This document shows positions 11,400 to 22,509 of a DNA stretch of 64,000 nucleotides, in pieces. The notes under the pieces are model-generated. The model saw only the letters and a list, made by a program, of their open reading frames with translations. It was not told the origin of the DNA and did no database searches. The position numbers were made by a program, and so were the translations under genes. How positions within the stretch are numbered: the stretch's first letter is position 1; every line of letters starts with the position of its first letter. The stretch is from Bettongia penicillata ogilbyi (Eukaryota > Chordata > Mammalia > Diprotodontia > Potoroidae): positions 14,567,941 to 14,631,940 of the forward strand of contig JAJHZJ010000413.1 of NCBI GenBank assembly GCA_023548195.1, in the 5' to 3' direction.

Positions 11400-13060
11400 A
11401 AGCTTCGATTCCTCATGGGAGACTTACTCTACTGCTTACCAATGACAAGTTGGATGGAATGCAGTTCATCATGCCTCCTATATCCTCAAGTGTTAGATGT
11501 TATAGGGGCAATGGATAAGAAAGGAATAAGAAGATTTTGCCAGTGAAGAGGAGGGCAGAGAGAATACTGCAAATCTTCGTCATCCCAAATCATCTCAATA
11601 GATTGCATTTTCCTGTGGAATTATAATGAGAATTTTGCAGATCAAAAATAGAAGAAAAAAAAGAAAAAGGAAAAAGAATTTTGTGCAGATCAAAAATAGA
11701 AGAAAAAAGGACAAGAAAAGAAGGAGAATACTCAAATTTTAGTTTATAATTCAATAACATTTTTCAAGTAATGGTCAATTAGAATGATGTCATTTTGTGA
11801 GAAGAAATAGAACAGTTTATGGGAGAATTTTTTAGTTGTTTGCTCCATTTGCTTCCCATAGGCACTTCAAAAAAAGGAAACCATTTTTTTCTTCCTTATC
11901 TGGGGTGGGATGATTAGGGTGGGTGTAGAAACAACCATCTCCTAAATCTTCTCAGGCCTCAAATAATTGGCAAAACAATATTTCTATGAGATAAATGCCA
12001 GTGAATCTGAAACACATGGATTAAATTTCCCTTAAAACTTGTGTGGGTTTAACGGGAGGAGTTGGAGAAGTACATAAAAAAAAGCTCATTTGGAGATTTA
12101 ATAGGATTCAGAAGGATTGGGTAAAAGGTATACTAAAATGCTGGCAAGTTTGCCCACAACTACTTTTATTAAGTTGATTCCTCCCATGCTAAAGAATTCC
12201 CAATATTCTGTATTAGATTACAATCGATTTTTTTATACGGCTGAGATTTGAACCAGATGATAGATGTTAGATCTTGGATAATCAATATCGTAATTCAGCT
12301 ACTAGAGTAAGGTGTTGAATTCAGCTAATTCATCCATTTTGGCAAGTCACCTCTTACCAAGCAGAACTCTCTGTGCTTCACTCCAGTCAAGGTTGGAAAA
12401 GTGCACCTTTGAATAGACACAAGACTCTGGAGCATTCTTCACCTGAGAAACATCTTCCTCTCCATGTGTCCCTGACTTAAATGTGCATCAAAAATAGGGA
12501 CTGAAAGGAAGGAGGGAGGTGGATAACTATTTCTCTTCTTTTTTCCCACCCTGTAGGTAAATTGGCTATATCTCCCGAGGACATGAAGTGGTACAGTGTC
12601 TCTGTTTTGAATCTCCTCCACAGGAAGTAATGGGTCCTTTTCAGGCAGTAAAAATGAGTTCATGTGTTAGTATAGTCATATAAGAAGGTCCCTTCTTTCC
12701 TCAACTAACTTTTTTGCCTACTTAATAGGGTACTTGTGCCCTAGGGAAAAGGCAGGAAGACAGAACCTTTCAATTATGAGACCAGGCAGAAAGTGTAGCA
12801 TGCCTAGGCAGATTAAAAATGCTTAAGACTTGTGATTTGGAGATGAAAGATTAATAGTTTAAAAAGATATTAACATGGTCTAGTGAAAAACAGGATGCTT
12901 AGGTCCTTCAAAATAGAAGCTCTTTTAATAGGGAGTGGAATGGTCTTTTTCATGGTGGCTGACTCTCTTTATCCATCACACAGAAGGATTCACATGAACA
13001 GAACCTCAGTCAGAATCAGGGGAGAAGTCAGAGTACAACAAAACACATGGGGAATGCCAA
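11400..13060. other. unclassified noncoding DNA
   Basis: Contains a short direct duplication at about 11634-11710, where 'gcagatcaaaaatagaagaa' occurs twice about 56 bp apart with purine-rich sequence between. No gene or named repeat recognised. Confidence 0.5.
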
Positions 13061-13061
13061 T

Positions 13062-13516
13062 TCAGTAAGCAATTATTAAACATTCACTATATGCCAGGTG
13101 CTGTGCTAGGTGGTGAGTATACAAAGACAAAAATGAAATCATCCCTGCCTTTACAGAAATAATACTCTACTAGAGAAAACAATGTGTGTCCGATATATGG
13201 GCAAAGTAAAAATCAAGTAATAAGGGAAGAGTCACTAAGAACTGGGGGTTTGGGCGGGGGGGAATTTAGGAAAGACCTATAAGAGGTAGCACTTAAGCTC
13301 AGCCTAATGGAAATATGAGTTCTAAGGGCTTGATGTGAGGAAGGAAAATATTCCAAATATGAGGATAGATGATAAAAAGGCATGGAGAAAGGAGATAGAA
13401 TATCATTATAAGGGAGATCAAATATGCCAGCTTAATGGGGAACGACATATAATCAGATTGGAAAGGTAGATTGGAGTTAGACTGTGATAGGCTTTAAATT
13501 ACAAGCAGAAGCATTT
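13062..13516 (-). repeat. L2 LINE, 3' end (left piece)
   Basis: Starts with the antisense L2 terminus 'caattattaaacattcacta' and 'tgccaggtgctgtgctaggt', then 'tacaaagacaaaaatgaaat'. It ends 'gctttaaattacaagcagaa', where the HAL1 begins. The next L2 segment resumes at 16354, so both pieces belong to one L2 copy. Confidence 0.82.
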
Positions 13517-14203
13517 GGGGGGGAGGAGCCAAGATGGTGGAGTAGAAAGACTTACGTATGCTAGCTCTGAACCCACAACCCATAACATTTTTTGTAAAAA
13601 GAACTCCCCACAAATTCTGGAGCACTGCAAGCCATGCAGAAACACAGTGGAAGAGATTTCCATTCCAGAGAGCCCTGGAAAGCCATCCCCAGGGGTCCGT
13701 CACGCTCCGGACAGCAGAGCCCCCTCCTGTGCTGCCCTGGCTGCGCGGCCCCAGAAGAGCAGATCCGAGCAGGCTTCAGGGATGGAATCTCCGGCAGCAG
13801 CGAAGGTCCCTCCACCCACAGGCACTACAGGTCAGTGAGAGAGACTTCTGGGCTGGCTGAGAGGGGAGCGGGGTGTCTCCGTGACTCGGGCCCCCTTGGG
13901 AGACAGTAGCAGAGGCAGCGGCAGAGGCAGCGACAGAGGTGGCCAGGAACTCCCAGGACAGACAGGAGCTCAGGGCCATTACCAAAGGTCTCTGCATAAA
14001 CCCCCTGAGGGAACTGAGCCTGGGAAGCAGCCTGCCCCCACTTGAGCACCAGAACTTAAGCTCACATTGAATAGCAGCCCCACCTACCATGGAAAGCCCT
14101 GAGGCTGGGGAGCAGCATTTGAATCTCAGACCCCAAGCACTAGCTGGGCAGATCTAGGCAGGGGTGGAGAGGAATCTCAGAAGTCAAATAACTGGCTGGG
14201 AAA
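13517..14203 (+). promoter_or_regulatory. HAL1 5' UTR, GC-rich presumed promoter
   Basis: About 690 bp between the L1-type start and the ORF1 ATG. It is much richer in G+C and CpG than its surroundings, especially 13690-13910. L1-family 5' UTRs carry an internal Pol II promoter, so this is the presumed promoter by homology. Overlapping short open frames in several phases look like a composition effect, not genes. Confidence 0.55.
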
Positions 14204-15115
14204 ATGCCCAGAAAAGGGAAGAGAAATAAGACCATAGAAAGCTACTTTCTTGGGGGACAGAGGTTCCCACCTTTCATTTCTGATGACAAGGAACAATTCT
14301 TACCATCAGGGAAAGACGTGGAGGTTGGGGCCTCTGTATCCCAGACATCCCAGGTGGATGTCCAGTGGACCCAGGTCATGGAAGAGCTCAAAAAGGATTT
14401 TGAAAATCAAGTTAGACAGGTGGAGGAAAAACTGGGAAAAGAAATGAGAGAGATGCAAGAAAAGCATGAAAAAGAGGTCGATACCTTGGTAAAGGAGACC
14501 CAGAAAAATGCTGAAGAAAATAACACCTTGAAAAATAGGCTAACTCAATTGACAAAAGAGGTTCAAAAAACCAATGAGGAGAAGAATGCTTTCAAAAGCA
14601 GAATTAGCCAAATGGAAAAAGAGGTTCAAAAGCTCACTGAAGAAAATAGTTCTCTCAAAATGAGAATGGAAGAGATGGGGGCTAATGACTTTCTGAGAAA
14701 CCAAGAAATCACCAAACAAAACCAAAAGAATGAAAAAATGGAAGATAATGTGAAATATCTCATTGGAAAAACAACTGACCTGGAAAATAGATCCAGGAGA
14801 GACAATTTAAAAATTATGGGACTACCTGAAAGTCATGATCACAAAAAGAGCCTAGACATCATGTTTCATGAAATTATCAAGGAAAACTGCCCTGATATTC
14901 TACAACCAGTGGGCAAAATAAGTATTGAAGGACTCCATCCATCACCGCCTGAAAGAGATCCAAAAAGAGAAACTCCTAGGAACATTGTGGCCAAATTCCA
15001 GAATTCCCAGGTCAAGGAGAAAATATTGCAAGCAGCTAGAAAGAAACAATTCCAGTATTGTGGAAATACAATCAGGATAACACAAGATCTAGCAGCTTCT
15101 ACATTAAGGGATTGA
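14204..15115 (+). pseudogene. HAL1 ORF1 (L1 ORF1p-like RNA chaperone), truncated by a stop
   Basis: The 303-codon frame encodes an L1 ORF1p-type nucleic-acid-binding protein. L1 ORF1p forms coiled-coil trimers that coat element RNA in cytoplasmic particles. Visible parts: a basic N terminus, a heptad-rich Glu/Lys coiled coil at about residues 55-165 with repeated blocks such as 'KNRLTQLTKEVQKTNEEKN', then the RRM-type domain with 'LENRSRRDNLKIMGLPE' (about residues 193-209), and the start of the C-terminal domain ('QAARKKQFQYCGNTIRIT'). A TGA at 15113-15115 sits where the family has Trp. The same frame continues with recognisable C-terminal-domain residues ('KPRITYPAKLS'), crosses a second TGA at 15215-15217 and reaches a likely original stop at 15302-15304, which would give about 366 codons. 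No ORF2 follows. The protein is a pseudogene product at best. Confidence 0.88.
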
Positions 15116-15304
15116 AGGGTGTGGAATAGGATATTCCAGAAGTCAAAGGAACTAGGACTAAAACCAAGAATCACCTACCCAGCAAAACTGAGTATAATAC
15201 TTCAGGGGAAAATATGATCTTTCAATGAAACAGAGGACTTTCAAGAATTTTTGATGAAAAGACCAGAGGTGACAAGAAAATTCGACTTTCAAACACAAGA
15301 ATGA

Positions 15305-16353
15305 GAAGAAGCATGAAAAAGGAAACAGCAAAGAGAAGTCATAAGGAACTTTCCAAAGGTGAACTGTTTACATTCCTATATGGAAAGACAATATTTGTAA
15401 CTCTTAATACTTTCCAGTATGGGTAGTTGGTGGGACCACACACACACAAGCACACATGTGCACACACATGTACATGCATGTGCACACACACAGACACATG
15501 CATGCACATATGGAGACAGAGAGCACAGAGTGTATTGAATAGGATGGGACCATATCTTAAACGAAATTAAGGTAAATGGTGAGAGAGAAATATAGTGGGA
15601 GGAGAGAGGGTGAAATGGAATGGAGTAAATTATCTCTCATTCAAGAGGCAAGCAGGAGACTTTTTAGTGGAGGGAAAAAGAGGAGAGCTGAGAAAACAAA
15701 CATGAAGTTTACCCTCATCACATTTGACTAAAGGAAGGAATAAAATGCACACTCATTTTGGTATGAAAACCTATCTTACAATACAGGAAAGTGGGGGAGA
15801 AGGAGATAAGCAGGGTGGGGGGGATGATGGAAGGGAGGGCAATGGGAGGAGGGAGCAATTTGAAGTCAACACTTGGGGAGGGACAGGATCAAAAGACAGA
15901 ATAGAATCAATGGGGGGCAGGATAGGATGGAGGGAAATACAGTTAGTCTTACACAACAGGACTATTAATCAAAGTCATTTGCAAAACTACACAGATATGG
16001 CCCATATTGAATTGCCTGCCTTCCCAAAGGGAATGGGTGGGGAGGGAGGGATGGGGAGGATTTGGAACTCAAAGTTTTAGGGACTACTGTTTAGTATTGT
16101 TCTTGTTATTAGGAAATAAGAAATACAGTTAATGGGGAATAGAAAGTCATCTGGCCCTATAGGACAAAAGAGAAGATGGGGACAAGAGAAGGGAGGGATG
16201 ATAGAAGAGAGGGCAGATTGGTGATAGGGAAAATTAGAATGCTTGGTGTATTGGGATGGGGGGAGGGGATAAAAGGGGAGAAAATTTGGAACCCAAAATT
16301 TTGTGAAAATCAATGTAAAAAGTTAAATAAATAAATTTATATTTAAAAAAAGA
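15305..16353 (+). other. HAL1 3' region without ORF2
   Basis: Purine-rich sequence, with a (CA)n-like patch at 15437-15510 and G-rich runs at 15780-15850 and 16020-16070. A 'ggatttggaactcaaagttt' block near 16060 is repeated in diverged form at the true end (16280-16300). The first half aligns by eye with the reverse complement of 39400-39860 in the third HAL1 copy, which shows it is a conserved part of the element and not decayed ORF2. Confidence 0.7.
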
Positions 16354-16427
16354 AGAAGAATTTGAATTTTATCTTAATGGTGATTAGAAATCACTGAGGC
16401 TTCTTGAATGATACTAAGGAAAAGAAA
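16354..16427 (-). repeat. L2 LINE (middle piece)
   Basis: 'gaatttgaattttatcttaa' followed by 'tggtgattagaaatcactga' continues the antisense L2 broken at 13516. The L2 at 57206-57265 has the same order: 'agagttttaaatgccaaa', 'agaattttatatttgatgc', 'catagggagccac'. Confidence 0.75.
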
Positions 16428-16662
16428 GAAAGGAAGAAAACATGCATTTATATAGTACCTACGATGTGTTAAGTATTTTATAAATACTATTTTATTTGGT
16501 TTTCACAGTAACTCTTGGAGATAGGTGCTCTTATTATCCCCATTTTACAGTTGAGGAAACTGAGGCAGACAGTCAAGTGATTTGCCCAGGATCATATAGC
16601 CAGTAAATATCTAAAATAGATTTTAATTCCGGGTCCCAAACTCTATCCACTGTGCCACTTAG
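16428..16662 (-). repeat. MIR SINE, nearly full length, nested in L2
   Basis: Antisense MIR order: 'catttatatagtacctacga', 'cacagtaactcttggagata', 'attatccccattttacagtt', 'gaggaaactgaggcagacag', 'tttgcccaggatcatatagc', 'ctctatccactgtgccactt'. L2 lies on both sides. Confidence 0.85.
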
Positions 16663-17030
16663 CACAAAAAAAAGCCAGACTTACTCTAGGAGTAGCAGTC
16701 TTGGCAGCGGTGTGGAAGATGTATTACAGAAGAAAGAGCCAAAATAGCAGGAAACCAAATAGGAAACTATTGAAATGGACCAGATAAGAAACAATGAAGG
16801 ATAAGAATCAGAGCTAGCGTCCTTAGGTGAAAGTTAAGTGAAAAGCATGGAGACAAGAGATGTTTATAGACAGAAGTGATAACACTTAGCAACTTACTGA
16901 GTATGGGAGCTGGGGGTAGTTTAAAGGGAAAAGTAAAAGATTATGCCTACATTGCAAATGTGGGTGACTTGAAAACTGGAGATTCCCTCAACAGAAATAT
17001 GGAAGTTGAAAATAAATATTGGTACATTTG
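16663..17030 (-). repeat. L2 LINE (right piece)
   Basis: Continues the same antisense L2: 'ggaaactattgaaatggacc', 'gcctacattgcaaatgtggg' and 'cctcaacagaaatatggaag' occupy the order seen in the L2 at 56770-58255. Confidence 0.65.
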
Positions 17031-17109
17031 GTGAAAGTCAGACTGGTCCAACTAACATAGTATTTCATCTGTAGCAAAAGAAAGTTGTAGTATAGTTGTC
17101 CTCCATTAG

Positions 17110-17325
17110 CATTTTAAGGATCATAGACAGAATTATAAGTTTAGAGATAGTAGAGAATTTATAGACTGAGTTTAATCTCCTTGTTTTACACATTAGGAAA
17201 CTGAGGCTGAGAGAAGTTAAGTTACTAGTCCAAGGTCTTATAACTAGTAAGTATCTGAGGCATGATTTGAATTCAGGTCTTCCTGACTTCAAATCAGACT
17301 CTCTATCCACCTCGTTGCTCCATTC
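17110..17325 (-). repeat. MAR1/MIR-type SINE
   Basis: 'cattaggaaactgaggctga', 'ttaagttactagtccaaggt', 'ataactagtaagtatctgag', 'gatttgaattcaggtcttcc', 'agactctctatccacc': complete antisense order. Confidence 0.8.
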
Positions 17326-17329
17326 CCCA

Positions 17330-19440
17330 AAAGTAAAGGTCACAAGATTTATGTATTGCAATTTCCTTTAATTATTGAACTTTGCTGTACAGAAGATGAA
17401 GTTTGAAAAAAAATGTTTCAGATAAACAGAATTCATAGGTCTATTTATCATTACTCAATTTGTACATAAAATTGTAGAATACTGTGTAGTCCATAGGTAT
17501 CAATCCCCATTTAAAGACCCAAATTGACTCAGGTTTGAACTGTGGGACCTTTTAATAGTATCATCTAAATCTATGGCTCATGATGCTAATAAGATTCTCC
17601 TGGAAACATTTGACTTTGGCTCATGTCTAACTTTTATCTGAGTGTCTGCAGTTGCCATATTGACACCAAGGTCACAAAGGTTTGGAACATGGAATAAATA
17701 TTCTGTATACACAAAAATAGATAAACAAGCAAATGCTCTTAATAAAGCCCACAGACGAAAAAGATCATATTTCCCTTCTTCTCTTGAGCCACATTTATAG
17801 CACTACCCCAGTGTTGCTATACAACAAGGTGGTGCCCATACAACAAGGAAAAGAACTCAGGATTGCTAGAAACTTAAGCAATCTATACCTAAGTATGTGT
17901 CCATCTTCCCCAGGAAATGACAGAATAACTCCAGACTTATAAATGCTATCTTAACGTTCAATTCAGACCCACCTCCAAGAGGGCAAAGAGCTTTGGTGTG
18001 CTAAAGAGTTTAGCAAGACTTCTCTCTGATGGGTTCCACCTCCATCTGAAACCTGTACAGGCTACATGGTTCACTCTATCATTGAAGATCAAAGTCTGGG
18101 TTTGTTCCTCCATCTCATGACTGTATGCCTCACTACTCTGTCTCCCATAATTCTCTGGTATGGTTTAGAAACTCCCTCGCCACTCCATCAGCATCAGTTC
18201 CTCCCAAGTCTTGGAAACTCTACTCATGATCCTCCAATCTCTTTAGCTGCCATTTCCTTCTATCCTTATTGGAAAGACCCGTGTCTTCACTACAACTAGA
18301 ACTAGAGGATAAATTTTCAAAGCTGAAAAAAAAATTCAGAATAAACACAGAAAATAACAAAATTTTGGAATCCATTAACCCTCTTTCCCTCTTATCCCCC
18401 TAAAGAGTTATAGTTTGGAAATATATATATACATATATACCGATATTGAATGAAGCTAAGGAAATCCACAGAATACGTTAGAATTGATAATAACCTCACA
18501 AAGCAGCTGAGAACAATTTCACTGATCACCCATGTCCTAAGATATTTTGTAATATCAGCTATTTTTTCTTTTAATAAATTTAGTCATTTTTTTTTAAAGA
18601 ATCTCTAGCCTTAATTTCGTTATCTGTAAAATGTATCTAAGGTTGAGGGGAGGAGGGAGGACTTAAATTAGTTGATCACTAAGATATCTTTCCGCTTATA
18701 ATTCTACAATTATTTTATAATTCTACAATTTCAGTAACTCTACAGTAATGAATTTAAAACATGAGCTATTTGATTCCTAAAACAAAACAAAAAACCCCAC
18801 CTAATCCAGGACCATGTAATCAAAATAAAGTCAACCCACATCTCTGAATTTACTGGACAGTTAGTCAACCTCTCTCTTTGTTTTGACTGTCTAAAATGTG
18901 TCTAATGTGCAAAGGGGAATTATTACTCCACATATATTATATTGCCTATGGTATGTCTGCCTAATAAAGCTGCTATGGAAATCCTTGTTAATCGGTAACC
19001 TCAGGGCCTGCCCAGAGGTCCTGAGTCATTAAGTGGTTAACTCTCTCAAACTCTCTGCCTCTGTCTCTTTCTGTCTCTGTCTTTCTTTATTTGGGTAGGG
19101 CAGAACCTGGCTACTCTGGTCCTGAAAGCACTCAAATTCACGCAATAGTTTCAGATCATAAACCAAAAGGACAATCCAAGTTTCTTTCTTCCAGCCAAAC
19201 TCAATGTTTTAAAGACATATTATTAAAGAGAGAATCATTCCTAGATGTGTTATTCTTTACTAAGTCATTTTTTAGGAATGACATATACTTTACATGGTTG
19301 AGACTACACCACGAAATAACAAATCATTTATTCTTAACTTTGAATTTCTTTTATTTTTATGTGTCTTTTTTTTCCTTCTCATAAAGCACAGTTCCTTTAA
19401 TAAATTATAATGAAAAAACAGTGACAAGATTCAAAGGAAA
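17330..19440. other. unclassified noncoding DNA
   Basis: No gene recognised. At 18960-19130 an 'aataaagctgc' block and a (tctctg)n tract ending in 'gggtagggcagaacctgg' could be an LTR remnant, but neither LTR border can be placed. A short (TA)n is at 18421-18441. Confidence 0.45.
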
Positions 19441-19454
19441 GTATATACAGAGTG

Positions 19455-19680
19455 ACCCCCCCATATATGTATATAAATACCTTTCTCTGCATATATATAT
19501 AGATATATTTACATATATCTATACATATACAAATATGTGTATGAATATATATGTGTACATATATAAATATGTATTTTGTTGTTCATTCGTGTTCATGACC
19601 CCATTTGGGGTTTTCTTGGTAAAGATACTGGAGTAGTTTGCCATTTTCTTTCTCCATATAAACACACACACACACACGCA
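19455..19680. repeat. TA-rich microsatellite, MAR1 tail and (CA)n cluster
   Basis: 19455-19575 is (TA/TATG)n-rich. 19586-19655 is only the tail of a minus-strand MAR1-like SINE ('catgaccccatttggggtt', 'gatactggagtagtttgcc'). 19662-19680 is (CA)n. As at 3813-4326, simple repeats flank a SINE end. Confidence 0.75.
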
Positions 19681-19689
19681 CATGCAGTT

Positions 19690-21430
19690 ATTAAGAAACA
19701 GTATTTTACAAGAATTAACAAACCTTCAAAGATTAATTAAATAAGCTAGAAGAATAAGTATAGGAGCATGAAAATATTTTTTAAAATTGTTGTTTGCCAT
19801 ACTTAAACACTGGAAAAAATGGTGCTTTGAAAAAAAAAATCAGCTGTAGCTAAATATTTTCTCCATCCATTCTTGAAAGACTGTCAATGAAGTTATTTAT
19901 GTTCCAGAGGAATTAAGAAAAGAGGAAGTAACTGATTTTCACCAGATCATTTTTCAATGCACTAGGGTACTCAGATGGTTCTGTATTTCCATTGATAAGG
20001 ATATTCCTTTCACTAATGCAGCCTGTAACACAACTGGGCCTCCTCATCTTGTTTGTGTCTTGTCCATTTCCTACCAAAAATTGGCCACACCCCAAATGGT
20101 GAGTCTCCCTTGTTTTCTTTTATCATCATGAGAATATCAATGGAACAAGTGAGTTATTCTTTGGTTATCACTCACTATCCATCTTCTTTTTCTTGTATAC
20201 ATTTTTTTTTATCATGTCCTTTACCCCCCTTCTTTCTAATCCCTTGCTTTAAATCTGTTGCAGCCTGGACACATGCACAATGAACCTTTCCACTGATTTT
20301 TGTGTGAGTCTCAATTTCAATTCTTTAGAGACTATGTTGTTCCTTGGGTTACCACTATATACTGTCACTGGAAGAATACTGATGTTCAAGAAAAAAGATG
20401 GGCTTTTGTTTCATAAAGAAATCTGGGCTTATTAAATGAATATTGCTATTTCCCAGAGGTATTTTACACCCTTCTCCTATTTAGTTCTGGACCCAATTGA
20501 TAGACCATTCATAACACCCATCCAAAATCTTTGTATTCAATGGTGTAAACTCATAGGCATTTCATAATCTTTACAATAAGCAATCTTTATCTACTTGCTT
20601 TTTCCTGCATAGAGAGGTCAAACTCTTTAAAGTGAATTATATAATACAATAGTGGTTAAGGGTCAAATCAGACCATAAAGGGTGAAAAGCAATGAAAGTA
20701 TGCAGCAGAGGTGACTAGTACTTGTGGTGTTTTCCTTCTCTGTGTCTTTCCACGGGGGATGCTTCTGGATTTCTGTGTGCATCCAGAATCATGTTCTTGT
20801 GCCAATGCCTAGATATACTGTGTGCCACAATAAGGGGAAATGAGTTCCTAGCACAGGCAATAGGTGTCTATCTGATCACACTAACAGAACTCACTTCTCC
20901 CATATCCCGAGGAAGGAATGTTCATTAGCAACAATGAGATGGGAACTGCTACTAGCCTCATTTTCTGCTTGGAGGACCTGCAGCACAACTCTGGCATTTT
21001 CCCAAGGTTACACAGGTGTTGATGCAGGGAGGAACAAAGGCTAGGCTAGCCTTGTTTTCTAATTGAACGTTCATTTCATTAAACTCTGTTTACCCCTACC
21101 CCGTGTCCCATGGTGTAGACACCTTCTAGCTAAACATATGGGATATAAATGAGACTTTATTCATGGACTTGATATTTGAATCGTGTGCTGAGCTTTCAAT
21201 ACATTAAATACACTAGCTTTGTTAGACAATGTGAAGTCATTTAGCTGATGGTCACAGTGGTCTTTAAAAAGAGCCCTGATCACCTCAAACATAAGTGACT
21301 TCTTAGATTTTCCATATCACTGTTTGGATAGACCTCTCTTCTTTGTACTTACCTTACTTTCCTTCATTTATAACATAGTTATTTCTTCACATGCCCTTTC
21401 CCCCATTATACTGTAAATTGCTTCAGATTA
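19690..21430. other. unclassified noncoding DNA
   Basis: About 1.7 kb without a recognisable gene or repeat. GC is slightly higher around 20720-21060. No open frame here resembles a known protein. Confidence 0.45.
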
Positions 21431-21438
21431 GGGCCTGT

Positions 21439-21495
21439 CACACACACACACACACACACACACACGTGTGTGTATGTATGTATATGTATATATCA
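21439..21495. repeat. (CA)n-(GT)n microsatellite, self-complementary
   Basis: A (CA) run at 21439-21465 passes directly into (GT)n/(ATGT)n to 21495, meeting at a CACGTG. The two halves are complementary and could pair as a hairpin. A shorter CA/TG tract is at 21537-21600. Confidence 0.85.
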
Positions 21496-22509
21496 GATTA
21501 GAACTCTATATACCTTCCTTTTGTGATTCTGGCAAAACACACACACGTGTCTGTATACACACTATACATGTAAGTATGTAAACATGTATGTGAACACATA
21601 TGTGTATGAAATATATCTGTATCGCTAGTATTATAAAGAGAAAGTGTTAAGTATTTTATCTTTTGAAAAGAGACACTTGAGCATTACTAGAGAAGAAACA
21701 GTACTTCAAAGATCTGTAATTTCATTCATATGGGAAATCCTTAAGGGGATCAGATTGTATCTCCTCTACACTTTAGCATTCAGTCTTTGAAAGTTGATCT
21801 GGTTAAAAAAAAAATCATTGCTAGTCTGTTAATCTGTTAACGAAGCCTCTTTAAATGTAGCTAGGCTTGTCCTTATAGTTCATCGTTGGACCTCACTCAG
21901 GGCCTTTCTAGGTCGGTAAAACCTGCCAGAGATTTCATACAACTAGCATGGTCTCTGAAAACACCGAGGTACTTCTACACCCCAACCAGTCCTTAGAGTG
22001 GGTCTTGTGGACCTAAGTTCTTAAAATGAAAAAGGGAAAACATGAGTTTCAGTTAACGAGTTGAGACTGTCAATAATGCTGACTAGTATTTCGCATGAAT
22101 AAGTTTAAATATCTAAGATAATGATCTAAAGTTGTTTCCCATTTTCTAAGACTGATTTTCTTTATTATTGAAGGGCACTGCTTATATATACATTTACACA
22201 CATACATACATTTATACATGTGTGTGTATATATCCATACATTTGTATTGTGACACTGAGTGTGTACAACTGTGAAGAATTCCCCTCCTTCCAACATATGC
22301 ATACATACTAAGCAAGCCAGCTAAAATATATGCAAATACACAATGTTGTATACTCAAACCCACCAAAGCCACGATAAAAGTTTGCAGAGTCATTATTAGT
22401 ATTGCCCTGAAATAAAAGCAACGAACAAAATTGCAAAATGTAGATAAACTCCATAGGTCTTTTCCTAAGTATGAGAAAGGCTTTATAGTCTCTCACAAAT
22501 GAGAGAATA

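Larger units (their letters stand above)
13517..16353 (+). mobile_element. HAL1 (half-L1) retrotransposon, near full length
   Basis: A 2.84-kb non-LTR retrotransposon with ORF1 only. It opens with 'ggggggaggagccaagatgg', the start typical of mammalian L1 5' ends. A GC-rich 5' UTR of about 690 bp follows, then a broken ORF1, then about 1.05 kb of purine-rich 3' sequence with no reverse transcriptase or endonuclease signature in any frame. It ends in 'agttaaataaataaattta' plus a short A-rich tail. The 3' terminus 'gagaaaatttggaaccc' plus 'aaaattttgtgaaaat' matches the antisense L1 3' ends at 38308 and 42766, which suggests mobilisation by L1 machinery in trans. Flanks 'agaagcatttg' (13507-13517) and 'agaagaatttg' (16354-16364) match 10/11 as a target-site duplication inside L2. 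Confidence 0.85.

Noticed and set aside
13515..14090. Several overlapping open frames of 70-107 codons on both strands
   Set aside because: They all lie in the GC-rich HAL1 5' UTR, where stops are rare by composition. Overlap in many phases argues against coding.
18950..19130. Possible retroviral LTR ('aataaagctgc' then a TCTCTG tract)
   Set aside because: No TG...CA borders, no matching second LTR, no gag or pol-like sequence nearby.
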